From assembly GCA_963922205.1 (NCBI GenBank), contig CAWUHX010000124.1:434001-498000 (forward strand): DNA of 64,000 nucleotides. The letters are read 5' to 3'. The DNA comes from Romanomermis culicivorax. Taxonomy: Eukaryota > Nematoda > Enoplea > Mermithida > Mermithidae. Positions 53,632-63,608 of this stretch are shown here, piece after piece. Every line of letters begins with the position of its first letter. Positions within the stretch are counted from its first letter, which is position 1. A model generated the notes under the pieces. The model made no database searches, was not told where the DNA came from, and saw only the letters and a program-made list of their open reading frames with translations. The position numbers were made by a program, and so were the translations under genes.

Positions 53632-56600
53632 AAGCCATAATCATTCCTAATGCGGAGGAAAATCTCATAATTGGAACGGATTTCTTAGCACATCCGGATG
53701 TTGGAGCAATGATAGATTTTGGTAAAGGTATCATGAAACTTAATGGAGTTGAGAAAGCTATAAGTGTTGTACCTAAAGATCACGCGAGTCATATACAAGC
53801 TATTGATTGTATAGGGGAAGCACCTATAGTACATTCAAGTCCTGAAGAGGATCAATACCCCAGGATCTGCCAATTAGGTATAGTGGTTCCAGTGGTATCA
53901 TGTACGAAAGTATACGTACCACACGGAACTGATGTGCTTATTAAGGCAAGGTTATGGGAACGATCGTCTAAAACAGATCTCGATTGTTTGGTCATAGATG
54001 GAAATAAAGAAGAAAAGAAATTCAGAGTTGATAGCACACTGGTTGATGGTAAACGGGAAGACTTTGTTCTGATGATTTCGAATAATACGGGTTCCGGATG
54101 CCAATTGCAACCTAACCAGGTTGTAGGCTACTGTGACTCAATATTACAAGAAAATTCAGGAGTATCAGATGTACAAAGTATGAGTTGTGAGATATTTAGT
54201 GTTGAAGATAATTTTAATGCCACTCCCAGAATGTCCGTGCATGATGCATTGACATTTAGGGAAGCGCTATATAAAATGATCTCCAAGGCTGATATCAATG
54301 AGGAATTAAAGGAAACAGCTGTAGCAAAACTGTCTAAATACAGGGATGTTTTCAGCTTACCCAATGATCCCCTAACTACAACACCGTATCTTACGTGCAA
54401 AATTGATACTGGTAATGCAATGCCAGTGGCAAAACATTATTACAGAGCTCCCATTAACCAAAGATCAGGGATTAGAGCTCAAGTCCAAGACATGTTAGAT
54501 AAAGGAGTTATTGAACCCAGCCGGTCACCGTGGGCTGCTCCACTTTTCCTAGTTGGGAAAAAGGACGGTTCCACGAGACCAGTTGTGGATTTCAGAGGTA
54601 TAAATGAGGTTACTAAGGACGATAGGTACCCTATACCTAGAATGGATGATTATTTGGATTGTCTAGGTAATGCCAAATTTTATACCACATTGGATCTAAA
54701 GTCTGGATATTGGCAAGTCCCACTTGAGGAGAGTAGCAAGGAGAAAACTGCATTTATATGTCAGGAAGGCCTATATCAGTTTAAAGTTATGCCTTTCGGA
54801 CTTAAAAATGCACCTGCAGAGTTTCAGAGAATGATGGAGAGAGTGTTGCATGGTCTAGTCTGGAGAATCTGCCTAGTGTATATTGATGATATCATTGTGT
54901 TCTCCAAAACTTATGAGGAACATTTGGAGAATTTAGAGTTGGTCTTGCAAGCTTTTCGGAAAGCAAAGCTAACACTTAAACCGGAGAAGTGCGAATTTCT
55001 TCCAAAAAGTGTTCATTTTCTTGGACACATACTGGACGAAAATGGAATCTCACCAGATCCGAAAAAAGTGAAGGCTATTACGGAATTCGAATTTCCCAAT
55101 AGCGTTAAGCGTATGCAACGATTTCTGGGGATACTGCAATGGTGTAAGAAATTTATCCCAAACCTTGCAAATCTTGCAGAACCGTTGTATAAGCTTACCG
55201 CTACAGGGAAGAAGAAGTTCCAAGCAACAGAGGAACATCGCCAAGCGTTTGAGAAACTGAAAAAAGCACTCACCTCAGTGCCATTTCTACGGTATCCTGT
55301 TTTGGATGGAACTGCGGAGTTCATTCTCCAAACAGATGCCAGTGGAACCGCACTGGGAGCAGTACTTTATCAGAAGACTAAAGATGACCAATGGGTAATA
55401 GCCTATAGCAGCCGAATCCTTAAGGAAGACGAGAGGAAGTGGTGTGCTACAGAGCGAGAATGCCTAGCGGTTGTCTATGGTCTTAAAGTTTACCGACACT
55501 ATTTGTTTGGGCAAAAAGTATTGATCAAAACTGATCATAAACCTCTCTTATCTATGAAAGTAAATACTCAAACCAATGATAAATTGAAAAGATGGTATTC
55601 CATTATAAATCAATTCAATCATAGGTTGGAGTATGTGCCCGGTAGACAAAACGCAATGGCCGATTTTCTCTCAAGAAAAGATGAACCCGAAGACGCTAAG
55701 GACAAAAACCCACCAAAATGGGAATATGTCTTCAAAATTCAATTTCGTAATTTTGGAACTCAAACCAATGAAATTGAAAGCCAAATATTGGTACAACAAT
55801 ATCAGAGAATGAGGGACGAAGAAGTTGAAAGTAGAGATGAAAAAATTGTCCCCAAGCAGACCGAGGAATTGACGGATATCCAGGAATTGACGGTAACAAA
55901 AGACAATATTGCACCAACTACCAAAGATGTATTGCAGAGCAGAAATGAAATGCAGAAGCTTACGGTAGTTGATGCAGTCACAACTAGAAGACAAGCAAAA
56001 CTTCAGGATCAGAGTGCACAAAATCAAGAACAGGGTACATCTGTACCAATTGATCCTGAAAACATTGCTTGGCTTTTCCCGAATAGAGAAAAGGAGTTTG
56101 AAGAGGTGAAGGAAGGAGAAAAGGAGGAGAAGGATGATGATAAGATCGATTATCCAATTGATCTAAAGGTTATCGCTCAGTTGCAAAAAGAAGACACTAA
56201 TCTTACCCCAATTTGGGAAAGATTAGGGGTCAAAAGCACTACGAAGTATCATAGTGGATTCTATGAGGATAACGGAGTTCTTTATAGGGAAACTGAGGGA
56301 CGTGGCCATGATCAGATCGTGGTCCCGAATTCCCTCAGAGACAGCATACTTCACCAATATCACGGAGCCGTTATAATGACACACCAAGGGTTCAAAAGAA
56401 CTCTGGGTATTGTCAAACAGCGGTTCTGGTGGCCTGGCATTGAAAAAGATTTCAGAAATTTGTTGAAGTTTTGCCCTGTCTGCCAAGTGGCTACTCCCGG
56501 TAAAAGCTCCATATCCCCATTGATACCCATTATACCGGAGGGTCCCTTCGATATTGTGTCTGTGGACATAGTAGGGATTGCTCCCTTGAGGGAACGTCGC

Positions 56601-57431
56601 CCATATGTCATTGTCTTTCAGGATTATTTCACTAAATGGGTTGAAGCTATATTGATTCCTGATCAGACGGCTGAAACCATAGTGGATGCATTCTTAGAGC
56701 ATGTGATATTTAGGCACGGTACCCCAAGAAAACTTCTTAGTGATAACGGATCTGGATTTAATTCAGATCTTATGAAAGCAGTCTGTAAACTGTTAGAGTG
56801 CAGAAAAATTTTCACAACGGCATACCACCCACAGGGTAATGGTATGGTTGAGAGATTTAACCAAACTCTGATAAAGCAGCTGCGAAAAGTTGCAATTGAG
56901 GATAACAATAAATGGCCAAGGTACCTCAGTGCAGTGGTATTTGCATATAATGCCACACCTCACGCAGCAACGAAATGCTCGCCATTTTCACTGCTGCGGG
57001 GGCATGAAGCTAATTTTGGTATCAATTTCACTGCTGCTCTTAGAATAGTCATGCCTAATGACTATGAGGCTTACAAGTATGTTTTGGCTACCCATCTTAC
57101 AAATTTGTACGAAAGTATTGCCGAAAACATACAAAAAGCCGCTAAGGACAGCAAGAAATATTTTGATAACAAAATTAAAACTTCTGGTTTTAAAAATCAA
57201 GATTGGGTTCTGTTGAAAGTAGACAGACAGAAAAAATTGGGGTTACCTTGGCAAGGACCATATATCATCATCGATGATAAAAGATTGAAAGACAATGTGC
57301 TCACAATAGCCCATTGGAACAACCTGCTTAAAAAGCAGGTCGTATCGGCAAAGGCTAAAACACTTTCGATACGAAGGTACCAGATGGTCTCGACACGAAA
57401 AGTTGCAGGTCTTCCGGGATACTCCAGTTAA
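53601..57431 (+). CDS. pol: retrotransposon Pol: partial protease, RT, RNase H, integrase
   Basis: Ty3/gypsy-type polyprotein that copies element RNA into DNA and integrates it. From the first ATG: residues 1-40 are the C-terminal half of an aspartic protease (ENLIIGTDFLAHPD); the frame is open back to 53553, but no D[S/T]G active site is present. RT about 280-475 (MLDKGVIEPSRSPWAAP, catalytic YIDD at 427-430). RNase H about 574-695 (FILQTDASG with Asp579). Integrase: zinc knuckle His921, His928, Cys958, Cys961; catalytic Asp989, Asp1048, Glu1084, giving D,D35E; C-terminal WQGPYII at 1217 (GPY/F module). Between RNase H and integrase is a charged linker. RT, RNase H and integrase look intact with no stop. 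No chromodomain and no env seen. With half the protease and almost all of gag gone, this copy should need help in trans. Confidence 0.95.
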   Translation: MHCEFGVFLVKAIIIPNAEENLIIGTDFLAHPDVGAMIDFGKGIMKLNGVEKAISVVPKDHASHIQAIDCIGEAPIVHSSPEEDQYPRICQLGIVVPVVSCTKVYVPHGTDVLIKARLWERSSKTDLDCLVIDGNKEEKKFRVDSTLVDGKREDFVLMISNNTGSGCQLQPNQVVGYCDSILQENSGVSDVQSMSCEIFSVEDNFNATPRMSVHDALTFREALYKMISKADINEELKETAVAKLSKYRDVFSLPNDPLTTTPYLTCKIDTGNAMPVAKHYYRAPINQRSGIRAQVQDMLDKGVIEPSRSPWAAPLFLVGKKDGSTRPVVDFRGINEVTKDDRYPIPRMDDYLDCLGNAKFYTTLDLKSGYWQVPLEESSKEKTAFICQEGLYQFKVMPFGLKNAPAEFQRMMERVLHGLVWRICLVYIDDIIVFSKTYEEHLENLELVLQAFRKAKLTLKPEKCEFLPKSVHFLGHILDENGISPDPKKVKAITEFEFPNSVKRMQRFLGILQWCKKFIPNLANLAEPLYKLTATGKKKFQATEEHRQAFEKLKKALTSVPFLRYPVLDGTAEFILQTDASGTALGAVLYQKTKDDQWVIAYSSRILKEDERKWCATERECLAVVYGLKVYRHYLFGQKVLIKTDHKPLLSMKVNTQTNDKLKRWYSIINQFNHRLEYVPGRQNAMADFLSRKDEPEDAKDKNPPKWEYVFKIQFRNFGTQTNEIESQILVQQYQRMRDEEVESRDEKIVPKQTEELTDIQELTVTKDNIAPTTKDVLQSRNEMQKLTVVDAVTTRRQAKLQDQSAQNQEQGTSVPIDPENIAWLFPNREKEFEEVKEGEKEEKDDDKIDYPIDLKVIAQLQKEDTNLTPIWERLGVKSTTKYHSGFYEDNGVLYRETEGRGHDQIVVPNSLRDSILHQYHGAVIMTHQGFKRTLGIVKQRFWWPGIEKDFRNLLKFCPVCQVATPGKSSISPLIPIIPEGPFDIVSVDIVGIAPLRERRPYVIVFQDYFTKWVEAILIPDQTAETIVDAFLEHVIFRHGTPRKLLSDNGSGFNSDLMKAVCKLLECRKIFTTAYHPQGNGMVERFNQTLIKQLRKVAIEDNNKWPRYLSAVVFAYNATPHAATKCSPFSLLRGHEANFGINFTAALRIVMPNDYEAYKYVLATHLTNLYESIAENIQKAAKDSKKYFDNKIKTSGFKNQDWVLLKVDRQKKLGLPWQGPYIIIDDKRLKDNVLTIAHWNNLLKKQVVSAKAKTLSIRRYQMVSTRKVAGLPGYSS

Positions 57432-57909
57432 CGCAACTGGAAATCCCGCCGAAACCGAAGATCATCCGGTCATTATTTCGGTGTCTAAAAATTTTTAGCG
57501 GAAAATGCCGTATACGTGTATTTTATGTGAATAAAATTTTTATTTTCTGTGTTATTTAACCGATTTATATTCGTTTAATACCTTTCTTAAATTTTGGGTA
57601 GCGAAGGGTCAAATTTTCAGAATAATATTGTTAATTTGTACACCCGACGCTAAAATGTTTGGATTACATTCTGGGAGGTTTACGACCAATTTTCATTTTC
57701 AATTTCAAAAGTCGTGTTTTCTTGTGCTCCGCGTCGCACAAAGTTTTCGGAACAAATTTTTTCGTCCAGCCCAAGGACCCGATAAAATTATTTTCGGTAA
57801 TTTCGTATATTGTATCGATATTGAAGTAACGATAAGTGTTCTTTAACATTTTGTTTACTTTAGAAGATACAACGCGGAATTTTAGAAAAAATTTAAAAAA
57901 TTTTTTAAA
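57432..57909 (+). other. spacer between pol and exonuclease gene
   Basis: AT-rich, with AATAAA at 57530-57535 that could end a pol transcript. A promoter or subgenomic splice site for the next gene might lie here, but I see no decisive element. Confidence 0.4.
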
Positions 57910-60900
57910 ATGTCGAAATTAGGCGTTGCGCCTTTCGCGCGAAATTATTGCGCACACGCCGACCACATCAAGGCGGGCCAACCGCAAGGCCGCCAAAACA
58001 ATCGTTATTTTTTGACCGACGGTAAGTTTTTATTTAATTATTTCTTGGTATGTGGGACGAATTCGCCCATTTAGGTGTCTTAGGAATGATTTCTTCACGC
58101 TCAATTTTCTGAATGGGCCAACCAAGGGGAAAACGAGTTCGAAGAAAAGTTTCTAAAAATGTTAGGATAGGTGAAAAGAAAAAACCTAATGGATTTACGG
58201 CCCTAAAAAGCCAAAGTCTAATGGTTTTTACCTTGGATCCGATTCCGAAGCATTTATTTTTGGTTTTATTAAAGCCCCTGGTTTACTAAATTTATTTCTT
58301 GGATTAATTAAAACCTCAATTGGTTATTTATTCATTACTTAATTTTGGTACCGAGGCGTGAAGTTATCGCTAGGGTAAGTGGTAAATTGACGGCGGCCGA
58401 CGTCGAGAAGCGAAAGGTGGTGCAGATGTGAGGTTCCTGAAAAATTGGTGTAGCATTTGCGCTAACCACTGGGCCTGCTTACTTTATGACTTTGACACCT
58501 AACCTCACTAATTAATTTATTTTTCCCCACGCTAAATCTTTTTCCTAATTTGGTGCCGGTCAAAGTTGATTATTTATTTGGTGGTGGTGGCCTAATGCCT
58601 GATTTATAAAGGGTCAAGGGGCGAATTCTTTTTGATTTTTAGACTACAACATCAAGTGTCTGGTCCGCGTCGGAGAAATCGAACAATGGTTCGCCGGCGC
58701 GATGGGTTATTGGCCGCAACGACCAATGGAACCTGAACGGGTTCACGGTAGCAACGTCGAACCGATCCTGAAGCAATTGGCCACAAGCCAGTTTCGGGGG
58801 CTAGGCGTTGTCGGATTTGACGTAGAAAAGGTCAAGAAGACTGAGGTATGTATTATACCTTATAAGGTAGCGATCCAGAACCCGGAAGGGAAAGAGTTCG
58901 CTAGGCTGGTGTCATTTGTACACATAGATGGTTCCAGCTTTGTGATCGACCTTACAACATTGAAGCCGCAGGAATGGGATCTTTTGATTTCATTCCTGGC
59001 ATCGGTGGATCGTTTCTTGGTTGGTTTCAAAGTTGTGGACGATCTGGTTGCAATTTTGAACGTCTACGGATCCGGGTCAGGGGCCTCGGCTCATGATAAG
59101 AGGAAAATTATACAGGCCCGTATACTCCAAGGATTTGGAAAATATTGGGACTGTGAAATTTGCGTCAGATTGATGACGGGGCCCATGGCCAATCACGCTC
59201 GTGATCTAGGATTGTGTCCTGAAAACCTTGGGTTAAAAGGACTTTTCACCGAATTTTACTTGGCTGATGTCGGCAAATACCAATGCGACTTCGGTGACAA
59301 AAAGATTCGAGAAAAGTTCTTGGCCCCCAAGATTCAAGACACAGAAATTGTGTATGCTGGCCTGGACGCCTATTATTCAATTGCCGTATTTTTAGGGTTC
59401 TTTCACTACGGGTTTTGCGGTGAATTGAGTGGGGTTACGGCAACGTACCCCCATGATATTGTATCGCCAGCCCAAGTGAAGACCTTGGCCTTCCGCTTTT
59501 ATATGGTGTACTCTCAAGACCTAACGGGGTTCGAGGATCGAAACTTCGTAGATGAGAAGGACATCGTAAAGAGGCAGTTGTTCAAGGTCTACCATATGAT
59601 GCGGCAAGAGGTAATGGCTAGGTGGGCTACACAATTTCATAATGACTTGCCAGAATATTCGTGTCCTGGGGATATTAAAAATCCCGCTAAAGCTACGGAC
59701 CACACTTTACTGTCTGGGGTTTATCCCAAGGCGCTAAAAGCTGGTCCAAGCAAAAAGAAAACAAATCAGTGGGAAGACGTAAGTGATCCAGAGGACATGG
59801 ATACAATGGAACAACAAGTCAATAGGACAAACGAGGTGATAAACCGACTGCATACAGAAATGTTGCAAGGGGTTTCATTTTTCAAATTGACGGATCCTGT
59901 GGATGTTGTATGGTATATCACAGCCGGTCTTGCCATGAATAAGACTCCTCGACAGGACTGGTCGAAGCAGCTTCAATCGTTTCAACTTGGAACGGACTGC
60001 TACGAACCAGTGGAAATCGACACCGGTATGGCTAAGTACGACAGGGATCACTGGATGGCGGACTTGAGGAATTACGAGCATGTCATGGACTCAACAAAGT
60101 TTCCTGCGTTGGAAAAGGCATGCAACCTAATTCCTCTACCATTCTTTGTTTTCTGGCCTCATAGCCGTGCCGAGTACGATTACATACTGAGGGAATTATT
60201 GAATTATAATTTCCTCAAATCCTACTCGAAGGAGGATGCAGAGTTAATAAAGAAGATGGCATGGAAGACCGATGACAGGGTTTTACAGAATTACGACATA
60301 GTAGCATCCTTACCGCCAACGGAACCTGAACATGCTGTAAAAGGCAAAAGGGTTAGGACCTGGCAAAATAGGTTTGGTTTTATGCCTATTCGGTTGCGCT
60401 TGCGCAACAAAATAGGTTCTCCAATTTCGACGGAAAAAGCAAAGGACAATATTACCCATAACAAGGATTATTGGGCCAACTGCTTTTTCTACGTCAGATT
60501 CTACTATGCGGAATTCGGTAGTAAAACCCCGTCACTGCGATATGGCCTATCACCAGACACGCCTACTCTTCATACGGGTCAGATCAGATGTATACCGGCT
60601 GATTATCCGTTGTATACTATTGAATTTCCTGAAAAGTGTATTCACCGGAGGCCTCTGCCGTCGGAATTACCCATGGTTACCTATTCATACGGTAATCAAA
60701 CCAAACAATCCGATTTCAGGACGAAATCCGATATACTAGACCCTGATAATGAACCCACAGTTCAAACGGGTCTAGTGGACGAGGACGTCACGGAATTGGA
60801 AAGTGAGGATGAGGATAATTCCGCACTCCTGGGAGAGGAAAGCTGCAAGGAGGTTGACGACGAAGACGCATTATTGTATATTTCGATCGCCGACCCCCAA

Positions 60901-62625
60901 GTAGCCGAATCTGCGGTGACAGCACCTTCTGTCACGCAGTTGCAACCGCAACCACAAGTTGTGACGCAGCTGCAGACGGAAATGCTGCCGCTGCCGCCTG
61001 GCTTACCTATGCTACAAGTCACACAAACATCTATGGATGCGAGTCAGTACTTGTCTAGCGTAGAAAGTCAAGCGCAATCGGAAGAAATTCCGATTACCCA
61101 GGATGAGCAGAACGTCTATGATCAGGCATATATTAATGAGTACATGGATGCCGAAGGTGGAAAGAAGAAGGAGGAAGAGCAGACGGCAGGGACACCTAGC
61201 CATACTGTGGTGGAAACACCACAAGAGCTAGCGGCCCGGCTGGCTGAAGAGGATAAGGAAATTCAAGTATTAGCCTTGACCTGGGACAAAGAAGGTGTTC
61301 CCGGATACTATACTGCTGAGGCGATAAAAAATATGAAAATAAAAGGACTAAATGATAGGCAAATTTTCGTTAACTTGAAAAAGAAACGAAAAACAAAAGC
61401 CCGTCAGGAGAAGAAAAAGGTGGAAAAGGCAATTGCGCAGCCTGCAAAGGTTACGCAGCCGAAACCCGCCAAAACTTCTGCTCCGGCTTCAGCAACGGTA
61501 TCCGTGACCACCGTATCTTCAACTACTCCTGTGTCGCAGACTGTCTCTACAGGTACTTTATCGATGGCAACGAGTCAGTCTACGCAATTTGTGTCGCAGG
61601 CTACGGACACCTCTGCTTCCGGACGGCGTCAGCCTAAGGTGCAGGGAGCTCCTAGCAAGCCACAGGTTGCAGGACAAAAAGTTCAAATCTTTACACCAGG
61701 AAAGATAAAGCCGTTAACTCTGATTACTGTTGACCCAAATCAACAAACACCAGAAATGACGGTGGAGTTATTCCGGGATGTATTGTTGGACTTTTGGCAA
61801 GTAACCAAAGATAAAAGTAGAGCCAGAGGTCCAATTTCTTTCGCTACACCGGAATTGGCTAATTATTTCTGCGACGAGCAGTTCGAAGATCCAGAGATTT
61901 GGCTGATGGTCAATAAAGCGGTCAGGACTATATACAAACTGTATCAGCCACAGTTTGATGTCCAAGGTGGATTTTTATACGACTCGCGAAATATTCCAGA
62001 GCCACTATGGGATAGGATCATTCGTGAGATTGTCCTTGAATGGCTCACGGAATATCGAGCGAGTGTCGTATTTGCAGCTGTCAGATATTTGTGTATGATG
62101 ATATTCCTTATGCTTGACTATGCACCACTTACGGCTGAGCAGATCGGTAAACGATCGGTCTCAGCCAAAGTGTTTGCAAACATCATGCTGTTACAGGAAT
62201 ATCGGAGTGCCACTGCTTCGGATGTTTTCAAGACTGCCTATCGCTTGGTGATGTATAATTACAGTCAACAAGCGGCGGAAATGGATGTCAAAAGGTCAGG
62301 TAGCCCAAGTCCTCCGACTACTGTTAAATTTAGCAAAGTTCAGAACGATGCGGGACAGACCTTTCGGGCACCCGGACCCGCAAGCAGTCAAACTGGTGGT
62401 CAAGGAGCCACGGTTGGTATAGCCAACCAGGTCTTCGCTGGCCCCAATTCTGGCACTGGGCAAGCCTCCAGAACCCTTCCGAAACAACAGCAACCTATAC
62501 AGCATCTACAGGGTGCTAGGGGAGCTCGTGGAGGACGGGGAAGGGGTGCCCAACCAGGCCAGTTTCATTTTAACAATCCGAACAGGGGCAGAGCTGGTTA
62601 CGTTGGTGGCCGAGGTATATACTGA
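57910..62625 (+). CDS. element-borne DEDDy 3'-5' exonuclease protein with RG-rich tail (spliced)
   Basis: CDS is exon 57910-58021 plus 58643-62625, 1364 residues. The junction fits: codon G/AC is split by a GT-AG intron and the frame continues. Residues about 85-300 form an RNase D/WRN-like exonuclease: ExoI GFDVE (Asp97, Glu99), ExoII VGFKVVDD (Asp171), ExoIII YAGLD (Tyr275, Asp279), so all DEDDy residues are present; LGLKGLFTEF matches the family's mid-domain helix. 300-745 is of unknown fold; 747-785 is acidic; 949-967 is Lys/Arg-rich (KKKRKTKARQEKKKVEK); about 1052-1252 looks helical with Trp/Tyr/Leu; 1329 to the end is Arg/Gly-rich (GARGGRGRG). Role is inferred: RNA or DNA 3'-end processing, or proofreading of RT products, with the RG tail binding nucleic acid. 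It lies in the env position but has no signal peptide or clear membrane anchor. The TGA end may be a mutation (26 similar codons follow). Exonuclease assignment is firm; function in the element is not known. Confidence 0.85.
58022..58642 (+). other. intron inside the retrotransposon's second gene
   Basis: Donor G|GTAAGTTTT, acceptor TTTTGATTTTTAG|A, 621 bp with in-frame stops. Its removal joins MSKLGVAPFARNYCAH...FLTD to DYNIKCLVRVGEIEQWF without a break. Confidence 0.8.
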
Positions 62626-62706
62626 GGACAACACCCTCGTGGTGCATTCCGAGGTCGCGGAGGTCATCAACAAGGCCAGCAGCAAGGCGGCGGGCAGCAA
62701 CAATAA
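62626..62706 (+). other. in-frame continuation of the RG/Q-rich tail after TGA
   Basis: After the TGA at 62623-62625 the same frame runs 26 codons to TAA at 62704-62706, reading GQHPRGAFRGRGG then mostly Gln and Gly. The composition continues the preceding tail. Confidence 0.65.
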
Positions 62707-63608
62707 ATTTTAGCCGCCAAAATTTTGGTCAAAAATCCTCCATTCTTGACTTCATTTCATTTATTCAAAAAACACAAAAAACACAAAAACATAAAAAATT
62801 ACAAAAATCCAAAAACATTATAAAACATAAAATACAAAAATATTATTTAAACTTTTGGTTGTGTTGTTGCCTTTCTAAAAATCTCATTTTTTGGCCAAGC
62901 TCATCGCTTGAGTCCACATTTTTGGTTTAATTTTCTTTCACTTATTTTGCATTTATTATTTTTCTCGTATTTTAATCTCGTCATTTTGCCTCCTATATTT
63001 TTCTTGTCGTTCTTTTGGTGCCTTGTAAATATTTTGCCATTTGTGCCTCGTATTTTAAAATCTTTTGCTCAATATTTTTTTTCGCCCTACTAGTTTTGTA
63101 AATATTTGTTCGCCATATTGTATTTTAAAATTTTTCGTACAAAAAATTGGCGACGAACCGAAAGAGGCGATGGAGCGGATGAAAGTAGCCGATTACTGCA
63201 AGGATTGGGACGCTGCTGCCAAAGACACTCCACATCACTCAATGGGACGAAGCGATCGACTGTGGAGGAAGGTACCTAGGAGCCTCAAGGCACGCTGGCG
63301 AAGCCAGGGAAAAGTCAAGCCGATGCAGAGTCATCGATCCGTCAGATGCTGGATCAGTGATCGATCGTGCCGCGGCATCTCAGTGGACAGACCTAGGTAA
63401 CCTTGTAAAAAGACTTGATGTTGGAGGTGGTCTTGACCCGTACACCCTTCGGGGTCAGGTCAGGATGATTATGACCCGTACACCCTTCGGGGTCGGATCA
63501 TAATCCTTTTAAGTTGGGATCCAGTAGTAGGTCACACCGTAAAAGGTAAAAGTCCTGCTCACGGTTTCCTTCTTCACCTCCCGTTGGTCAGTTTCAAGGC
63601 CCGAGGGA
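62707..63608 (+). other. 3' non-coding region of the retrotransposon, with twin stem-loops
   Basis: 62750-62870 is A-rich with ACAAAAA repeats. A 22-bp block GACCCGTACACC...GGGGTC occurs at 63435-63456 and 63473-63494; each can form a GACCC/GGGTC hairpin. A modest polypurine stretch (GAGGGA, 63603-63608) touches the 3' LTR. The ORF at 63065-63400 lacks any family likeness. Confidence 0.6.

Noticed and set aside
60762..61022. Cys/Ser-rich minus-strand ORF
   Set aside because: Antisense shadow of the Gln/acidic part of the exonuclease gene.
57910..62625. Exonuclease gene as an unrelated host gene flanked by LTRs
   Set aside because: The LTR pair is nearly identical and the gene lies between pol and the 3' LTR on the same strand with no other element ends around it, so it moved with the element. 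Not fully excluded.
63065..63400. 111-codon ORF before the 3' LTR
   Set aside because: Starts in low-complexity T-rich DNA and shows no family likeness; not env-like, with no signal peptide or membrane anchor.
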